DNA of 64,000 nucleotides from Gemmatimonadaceae bacterium (lineage in GTDB: Bacteria > Gemmatimonadota > Gemmatimonadetes > Gemmatimonadales > Gemmatimonadaceae). Position 1 is the first letter of the stretch; every line of letters begins with the position of its first letter. The position numbers and the translations under genes are program-made. The notes below the pieces were generated by a model that ran no database searches, was not told where the DNA came from, and was given only the letters and a program-made list of their open reading frames with translations. Where the stretch lies: NCBI GenBank assembly GCA_035606695.1, contig DATNEW010000001.1, forward strand, positions 62,001 to 126,000, written 5' to 3'. Below are positions 58,679 to 64,000 of this stretch, in pieces.

Positions 58679-59914
58679 ATGACGTCTATCAAACCCATGC
58701 CGAAGCCGGCAACGCCCGACGGACTGGCCCGTCTCCTTCCGTCGAAACGCCTCACCGATCTCCCGACCTACGTCTTCGCGTGGCTGGACGAGCTCAAGGC
58801 TGACGCCCGATCCCGCGGGGCGGATCTCATCGACCTCGGCATGGGTAATCCGGACCAGCCGACGCCAAAAGCGATCGTCGACGTCATTACCGCCGCGTAC
58901 AACGATCCGAAGAACCACGGCTACCCGCCGTTCGACGGCACCGAAGGCTTTCGCACCGCCGTCTCGCGATTCATGCGCCGCCGCTTTGGCGTCGACGTCA
59001 ATCCCGCGAACGAAGTCCTGGCGTTGAGCGGCGCGAAGGAAGGAATCGCGCACGCGACGCTCGGCTTCGCCGACGAGTCCACGATCTCACTGGTCCCCGA
59101 CATCTATTACCCCGTGCATGCGCGCGCGACGGGACTCGTGGGCGGCCGCACCTACCTCGTGCCGCTGCGCGCCGAGCGTGGGTTTCTGCCGGATTTCCGC
59201 GCGATTCCCGAGGACGTGCTGCGCCAGTCGCGTTTGCTCGTCCTGAACTATCCGCACAATCCGACCGGCGCCGTCGCGCCGCTCGAGTTGTACGAGGAAG
59301 CGGTGGCCCTCTGCCGGAAGCATGGCATTTTACTCATTTCAGATCTCGCATACAGCGAGCTGACGGACGGCGTCGTGGCGCCGAGCGCGCTGCAGGTGCC
59401 CGGCGCCAAGGACGTCACGCTGGAGTTCCACTCGTTCTCGAAGACCTTCAACATGGCCGGATCGCGCATCGGCTTCGCCGTCGGCGGCCGCGAGCTCATT
59501 CACGCCCTGCACGGCGTGCGCACCAACATGGGCTACGGCACTCCGACGCCGATTCAGGCGGGCGCGGCCTACGGCCTCGACCACATCGAGGAGCTCGAGA
59601 AGCCCGTCGTCGCGCGCTACAACCAGCGGCGGCGCGCCCTCATCGAAGGATTCCGGTCACTCGGCTGGCAAACCGAGCCTGCACGCGGAACGATGTTCGT
59701 CTGGTTGCCGATCCCCGTAGGCTTCGGCGCGCAGGAATGGACGCGCTACCTCATGGACAAGGCAGGCGTGGTCGTCACGCCGGGCAACGCGTTCGGGCCG
59801 GGCGGCGAACGATTCTTCCGCGTCTCGCTCATCGCCGACGAACCGGTGATCGCGCGCGCGATCGCGCGATTGCGCGAGGCCGGTATTCGCTACGACATGG
59901 CGAAGCCCACCTGA
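58679..59914 (+). CDS. Class I/II PLP aminotransferase (alanine/DapL-like)
   Basis: A 411-residue fold-type I transaminase. Motifs: DLGMGNPDQPTP, YPPFDGTEGFRTAVSRFM, LVLNYPHNPTGAVAP (Asn of the active site), ISDLAYSEL, and the PLP lysine in HSFSKTFNMAGSRIGF. LL-diaminopimelate aminotransferase-like and alanine aminotransferases (AlaC-type) share this pattern; the substrate cannot be fixed. Start at the ATG just after an AT-rich promoter region shared with arsR. Confidence 0.92.
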   Translation: MTSIKPMPKPATPDGLARLLPSKRLTDLPTYVFAWLDELKADARSRGADLIDLGMGNPDQPTPKAIVDVITAAYNDPKNHGYPPFDGTEGFRTAVSRFMRRRFGVDVNPANEVLALSGAKEGIAHATLGFADESTISLVPDIYYPVHARATGLVGGRTYLVPLRAERGFLPDFRAIPEDVLRQSRLLVLNYPHNPTGAVAPLELYEEAVALCRKHGILLISDLAYSELTDGVVAPSALQVPGAKDVTLEFHSFSKTFNMAGSRIGFAVGGRELIHALHGVRTNMGYGTPTPIQAGAAYGLDHIEELEKPVVARYNQRRRALIEGFRSLGWQTEPARGTMFVWLPIPVGFGAQEWTRYLMDKAGVVVTPGNAFGPGGERFFRVSLIADEPVIARAIARLREAGIRYDMAKPT

Positions 59915-59971
59915 TCGGCGACGGTCTGCCTGGCTCGACTACTGCATCACAATCGGGCACAGGAGGAATCC

Positions 59972-60178
59972 ATGGCCGACGAACGCAAACTTCACGACGA
60001 CGTTTCCATCGCCTCGCAGAGCTCGGCGAGTGCATCGAGCAGCGGCGCGACCACGCCATCGACCGGCGACGCGATGTCCGACCCGGCAGACGCGATCCCG
60101 GTCCCGCCCGCGATGTCGCCCGCCGAGATCGACGAACGCGCGCAGGCGGTCGAAGCCGTTCGCGACGCCCAGCCCTGA
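59972..60178 (+). CDS. Small disordered protein, unknown
   Basis: A 68-residue Ser/Ala/Pro-rich protein (MADERKLHDDVSIASQSSASASSSG ... AMSPAEIDERAQAVEAV) with no predicted fold except a C-terminal helix. A strong RBS AGGAGGAA precedes the ATG. 57 bp after the aminotransferase on the same strand. Composition argues for an unstructured or linker protein. Confidence 0.6.
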   Translation: MADERKLHDDVSIASQSSASASSSGATTPSTGDAMSDPADAIPVPPAMSPAEIDERAQAVEAVRDAQP

Positions 60179-60181
60179 CCG

Positions 60182-62893
60182 CTAGCCGTTTCGCAACGCT
60201 TCCGTCGGGCTGACCTCTGTCGCTCGGCGGGCCGGCAGCGCACACGCACTCGCCGCGACGACCCCAAGCAGGGCGGTCACCGCGGCGAGCGTTGCGACAT
60301 CGCTTCCTGACACGCCGACGAGCAGGGAGTGCAGCCATCGATCGACGACGAGCGCTCCCGCGATGCCCAACAGCAAGCCGACGGCCGCCATGCGCGTGCC
60401 TTCAGCGAGCACCAGTCGCATGATCGCGCCCGGCGTCGCGCCCACCGCGACGCGTACACCGATTTCGTACGTGCGCTGCGATACGCCGAAGGACACGACG
60501 CCATAGATCCCGATGCCCGCGAGGAGCAGCGCGAGCGCCGCGAAACCGCCGAGCAGCAACGTGGCGAATCGGCGGCTCGCGATCGAATCACCGACGACGT
60601 GATTCATGGTCGCGACTTCCGAGATCGCGACATGTGGGTCGAGCGACCGAACGACCGCGCGCATCTGCCTCGCCAGTCCCGGGTCGTTCGCGGCCGACCG
60701 CGCCACGAGCGTCATCGATCTCGGCATCGCGTACGCGCTGATGCCCGATTGCGCGTACGGGAAATACATCGTCGGCGGCGGATCGCGCTGAATGCCGCGC
60801 GAGCGCACGTCATGCACGATGCCGACAATCGTCACCCATGGCGACTTGTCGCCGAACATCTTGAGCGTGCGGCCGATCGGATCGACGCCGGGATACAACA
60901 TCTTCGCCATGCCTTCACTGATCACCGCGACCGGGGCCGCGTCCATGCGGTCCTGCTCGGTGAGCAGCCGTCCGCGAACCAGCGCGATGCGCATCGCCTT
61001 GAAGTAGCCGGGCGTCACCTGCTCGGGGTTCGCGCCCGGCGACTCGGCGATCGTCTTCACGACGTGGCCGTCCACCATGATCGACCACGTGTTGTCCGCG
61101 CCGGAGATCGGCAGCGCGCCCACGGCGCCGACGGCTGACACGCCGGGCAATGCTCCGGCGCGCGCCGTGAGTTGCCGCATGAATCCGTCGGAGACGGTGT
61201 CCGAGTACGTGCGCGGCATCGTGACCTGCATCGTCGTCACGCCCGCGGGATCGAAGCCGAGATCGATCGCCTGAAGCGTTATGAGACTTCTAATCAATAG
61301 CCCGGCGCCGGACAGCATCACGACGGCCAGCGTGATTTCCGCGACGACCAGCAAACGGCGCACGATGCCCGAGGCGATGTGTGTCGTCTTGCCGCCTTCG
61401 CGCAGCGTATCGACCGTGTTGCCGTTTCGCGCGTGCAACGCGGGCACGATGCCGAACACGAGGCCCGTCAGCAGTGTAACGAGCGCCGTGAACGCGATAA
61501 CCCGGCCATCGATCGTCACCTCGTCGACACGTGGCAGATCGGCCGGCGCGAGCGCTACAAGCACACGCGTGCCCGCCCACGCCAATGCCATGCCCCCTAC
61601 GGCGCCAAGCATCGCGAACAGCATGCTCTCGGTGAGCATCTGCCGCACGATGCGCCCGCTCGAAGCGCCAAGCGCGGTGCGCACGGCGACTTCCTTTCGC
61701 CGCGCTTCGCCGCGCACCAGCAACAGGTTCGCCACGTTCACGCACGCGATCAGCAGAATGAATCCCACGGCGCCGAGCAGGGCGAGGAGATACGGGCGCG
61801 TCGGCCCGAGAAGGAATTCTCGAATCGGCGTGACGATCCCCTTCACGGGACTACCCGCCGCATAAGTCTCCGGATACATCTGCGCCCACCGCGACTCGAG
61901 CATGCGGACCTGCGTCCGCACCTGCGCGAGCGTTGCGTGCGGCGCGATCAGGCCAACGAGCCGCAGGTAGTGATTGTTGCGAGTCCACAGACTGTCGGGA
62001 TTGAGCCGCCAGGGCACCCACAACGTCGCGTCGCGATCGGGGAACACATACGTCGCCGGCATCACGCCCACGATGGTGAACGGTGCGTCGTTGATTCGAA
62101 TCGTCTTTCCGACGACGCGCTCGTCCGACGCGAACTCCTGCACCCACAACGTGTGGCTGATGATCGCCACTCGGCTGTGCGTGAGCGGTGCGTACTCGTC
62201 GGCGGCGAACGTTCTCCCGCGAAGGGGTTTGACGCGCGCGACGTCGAAGAAGTCGCGCGACACGCGGGCCGCGCGCGTTCGCACCGGATCACCAGCCGCC
62301 GGCGCCAGCACGACACTCGGCGTGCTGTAGGCCGCGAGCTTCTCGAGTCCGGGCACTCCGCGTTGATAGTCGATGAATTCCGGCTCGGAGACACTCTCGT
62401 ACGGTGCGTCGTGCGAAAGATCCACGATGCGATCCGCATGCTCGAACGGCAGCGGGCGAAGCAAGACCGCGTTCACCATTGTGAAGATCGCGGCGTTCGC
62501 GCCGATGCCCAGCGCGAGCGTCGCGAGAATGATGATGCTGAATACCGGACGCCGCGCCATCGAGCGGGCCGCGTATCGAAGATCTTGCCCCAGGATCGAC
62601 ATCGTGTTCTCGCGTCGGTGAGAGTAGGAGCGGATCACTGCCGGAGCGCGGTCGTGATCTCGATGCAGCCAGGCGAATCGCTCGCTCATCGCCGTATACA
62701 CGAGATCGGGCGTGAGCTGCAGCCAGGCACGCGCGGCACGCCCGACTCCTCGGCGTTCGCGGCCAACGCGATCGCGGTAGAACGCAATCATGTCGGCGGC
62801 GTAGCGCTCGCGAAACGACCGCGGATACAAGCGCAGCAGCATCCGATACACTCGCTCGCCCGGAGCGCGCGCCGGGTCGCCGCGTCCCGTCAT
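60182..62893 (-). CDS. ADOP-type MacB-like permease with N-terminal extension
   Basis: A 903-residue inner-membrane protein. Residues ~1-95 are a cytoplasmic ADOP-specific region (RVYRMLLRLYPRSFRERYAADMIAFYRDR), followed by LGQDLRYAARSMARRPVFSIIILATLALGIGANAAIFTMVNAV and a MacB_PCD/FtsX repeat duplicated (EARRKEVAVRTALGASSGRIVRQMLTESMLFAMLGAVGGMALAWAG ...). It ends SPTEALRNG. No ATPase is encoded nearby. ATG overlaps the PadR stop by ATGA; expression is probably controlled by PadR. Confidence 0.92.
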   Translation of the reverse strand: MTGRGDPARAPGERVYRMLLRLYPRSFRERYAADMIAFYRDRVGRERRGVGRAARAWLQLTPDLVYTAMSERFAWLHRDHDRAPAVIRSYSHRRENTMSILGQDLRYAARSMARRPVFSIIILATLALGIGANAAIFTMVNAVLLRPLPFEHADRIVDLSHDAPYESVSEPEFIDYQRGVPGLEKLAAYSTPSVVLAPAAGDPVRTRAARVSRDFFDVARVKPLRGRTFAADEYAPLTHSRVAIISHTLWVQEFASDERVVGKTIRINDAPFTIVGVMPATYVFPDRDATLWVPWRLNPDSLWTRNNHYLRLVGLIAPHATLAQVRTQVRMLESRWAQMYPETYAAGSPVKGIVTPIREFLLGPTRPYLLALLGAVGFILLIACVNVANLLLVRGEARRKEVAVRTALGASSGRIVRQMLTESMLFAMLGAVGGMALAWAGTRVLVALAPADLPRVDEVTIDGRVIAFTALVTLLTGLVFGIVPALHARNGNTVDTLREGGKTTHIASGIVRRLLVVAEITLAVVMLSGAGLLIRSLITLQAIDLGFDPAGVTTMQVTMPRTYSDTVSDGFMRQLTARAGALPGVSAVGAVGALPISGADNTWSIMVDGHVVKTIAESPGANPEQVTPGYFKAMRIALVRGRLLTEQDRMDAAPVAVISEGMAKMLYPGVDPIGRTLKMFGDKSPWVTIVGIVHDVRSRGIQRDPPPTMYFPYAQSGISAYAMPRSMTLVARSAANDPGLARQMRAVVRSLDPHVAISEVATMNHVVGDSIASRRFATLLLGGFAALALLLAGIGIYGVVSFGVSQRTYEIGVRVAVGATPGAIMRLVLAEGTRMAAVGLLLGIAGALVVDRWLHSLLVGVSGSDVATLAAVTALLGVVAASACALPARRATEVSPTEALRNG

Positions 62894-63252
62894 GCCGGCG
62901 CCGGCGAAATGATTTTTCGGCGAACGCCCAGCTCGATGAGCGCGCGCAGCCGCTCGAGCTCCGCGGCGAGGACGCGGCGGCCGAACGGTGTCAGGCGATA
63001 GTAGCGTCGCCGCTCGTCGTCGTCGGCGAAAGACGGGCGACGTTCGGACTCGTCGATCAATCCGTCGGCTTCGAGGCGACGGATGGTGCGATACAGGTTT
63101 CCCGCCTCGAGCTCGATCGAGCCGTTGGTGTGCTCGATGATGTCCTGGCGAATGCCGTAGCCGTGGCGGTCGCCGGCCGAGAGCATGGTGAGTACGAGCA
63201 GCTCGACGGGCTTCAGTGGGAGCTGCGAGGTAAACGGGGGGTGTGCGGGCAT
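62890..63252 (-). CDS. PadR-family transcriptional regulator
   Basis: A 120-residue winged-helix protein, MPAHPPFTSQLPLKPVELLVLTMLSAGDRHGYGIRQDI, with LYRTIRRLEADGLI as the recognition helix and RRRYYRLTPFGRRVLAAE as the wing. PadR proteins repress neighbouring transporter genes and release on ligand binding. Its stop overlaps the permease start (ATGA). A perfect palindrome lies in its promoter (63269-63289). Confidence 0.9.
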   Translation of the reverse strand: MPAHPPFTSQLPLKPVELLVLTMLSAGDRHGYGIRQDIIEHTNGSIELEAGNLYRTIRRLEADGLIDESERRPSFADDDERRRYYRLTPFGRRVLAAELERLRALIELGVRRKIISPAPA

Positions 63253-63268
63253 GTCGGCTGGGAGACGG

Positions 63269-63289
63269 ATATAGTCATTTCGACTATAT
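63269..63289. promoter_or_regulatory. Probable PadR operator
   Basis: ATATAGTC, 5-nt spacer, GACTATAT: perfect 8-bp inverted arms 17 bp upstream of the PadR start codon. The minus-strand TATAGT inside it could serve as the -10 box, so binding would block the promoter. Confidence 0.65.
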
Positions 63290-63431
63290 GCATTCGACAC
63301 CGAAATGGCCAGAATGGTTGGCGCCGGTCCGGGAAACTCGGACGGGCTGGACCGTAAATGCTCTTGCGGAGCGCGACGGGATGCACCGATAATGATCGCT
63401 TCGGTACAAATGGCTCTTTGGAGGGTCGACG

Positions 63432-63842
63432 ATGGTTCTCCCGCAGCGCGCCCGTCGCGAGGACGAGTTCAGTCTGGTGCCGCCAGACATCGCCAACTCG
63501 GCGCGGCGCTATCAGGAGCTCAAGGTCGTCGAAAAGGAGCAGCTCGCGCTCATGGCGCGGCACAACCTGCTTCTCGACTGGCCCGTTGAGGTCCGCGACA
63601 CCGTGATCGAGGCTCGCGAGGCGATTCGCGAAGTGCGCGCCGCGCGGGACGCGTTTCGCGCGCAGGTGCGTGAGTTCGTCGTTGCGCTCCGCACCATGAA
63701 GGAACCGTTATCGAACGTCCTGCGCCACACGCGCTCGATGATCGAGCTGCTGGAGCACGCCGGCGCGATTCAATCCGACGGGGGATGGCTCGAGGCGGAA
63801 GTGCTGGAGTGGGCGATCGAAGAGTACGAGAACGCCGCGTAA
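63432..63842 (+). CDS. Small helical protein, unknown
   Basis: A 136-residue, largely helical protein (IANSARRYQELKVVEKEQLALMARHNLLLDW, EVRDTVIEAREAIREVRAARDAFRAQVREFVVALRTM). RBS GGAGG is 7 nt from the ATG. No family recognised. Possibly regulated in common with the divergent PadR gene (179-bp shared intergenic region). Confidence 0.65.
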   Translation: MVLPQRARREDEFSLVPPDIANSARRYQELKVVEKEQLALMARHNLLLDWPVEVRDTVIEAREAIREVRAARDAFRAQVREFVVALRTMKEPLSNVLRHTRSMIELLEHAGAIQSDGGWLEAEVLEWAIEEYENAA

Positions 63843-63882
63843 ACCAGCACGAAACCGACCCTAAGGCAACACGAAGGACGCG

Positions 63883-64000
63883 CTAAACGCGCGCTCTCCA
63901 CTCCGCCGTCGACTCGGGAACGAGCCGTGCGCCCCACTGCCCCACTTCGAGGATGTAGTAATCGCGCTTGAGCGGATTGCGCGGATCCACGACCTCGTAA
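63883..64000 (-). CDS. Partial CDS at window edge (C-terminal 38 residues)
   Basis: The minus strand from 64000 reads YEVVDPRNPLKRDYYIL then EVGQWGARLVPESTAEWRARV and ends in TAG. No family can be assigned from this fragment. The 5' part lies outside the window. Confidence 0.6.
   Translation of the reverse strand, partial: YEVVDPRNPLKRDYYILEVGQWGARLVPESTAEWRARV

Overview
The window is GC-rich and gene-dense, with no insertion sequence, phage gene or CRISPR array. The gene content suggests Gemmatimonadota (Gemmatimonadaceae-like). It has a SusC/SusD outer-membrane pair beside a BTAD-type regulator, two large ADOP-type MacB-like permeases (one paired with PadR), a sortilin/VPS10-like beta-propeller protein, secreted M28, M14 and M10-like metallopeptidases, and many short Sec or lipoprotein signals. 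This assignment is an inference from gene families. No rRNA is present to confirm it.

Layout. 1-220: SRP RNA (minus) with promoter and terminator. 326-4596: MmcQ/YjbR protein, threonine ammonia-lyase, threonine aldolase, a YihY/BrkB membrane protein and a YtxH protein. 4621-6790: sigma-54 response regulator with a degenerate kinase-like partner. 6803-14511 (minus): central carbon genes (class II aldolase, pgi, MBL hydrolase, pyk, tal, sorbosone-dehydrogenase-like propeller). 14542-15621: secreted esterase. 15694-23334 (minus): a very tight six-gene operon of carrier protein, acyl-CoA-dehydrogenase-like flavoprotein, amino acid:[carrier protein] ligase, DUF1839 protein, GH2 glycosidase and a two-domain alpha/beta hydrolase. 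It looks like a little-described aminoacyl-thioester pathway. 23458-26735: M28 peptidase, DUF4097-like protein and two lipoproteins. 26818-35091: SusD, SusC and a membrane-anchored BTAD regulator. 35257-36791: glycosyltransferase and polysaccharide deacetylase. 36913-46305: VPS10-like protein, lipoproteins, M14 and M10-like peptidases, a receiver-like protein. 46295-54953: HrpB, serine hydrolase, PRC-barrel protein, FAD oxidoreductase, ADOP permease. 54954-55469: an Asn-rich leader peptide, an attenuator-type terminator and a tRNA-Asn gene. 55470-64000: L,D-transpeptidase, MsrA, a sigma factor, ArsR, an aminotransferase, ADOP permease with PadR, and a gene cut by the window edge.

The two most interesting loci are (1) the tRNA-Asn gene preceded by a 21-codon leader with 7 Asn codons and mutually exclusive hairpins, which has the design of ribosome-mediated attenuation but acts on a tRNA gene; and (2) the aminoacyl-carrier-protein operon, whose DUF1839 and hydrolase members carry candidate catalytic cysteines. 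The window is also rich in intergenic structure: tandem arrays with exact 13-nt and 9-nt periods that include stop codons, a mirrored 13-nt array, GC-rich mini-hairpin clusters, and a dispersed GTCATYCYGAGCG inverted repeat. Two operon-internal genes (yihY-like and hrpB) lack a normal start codon where one is expected and may start at ATC and ATT.
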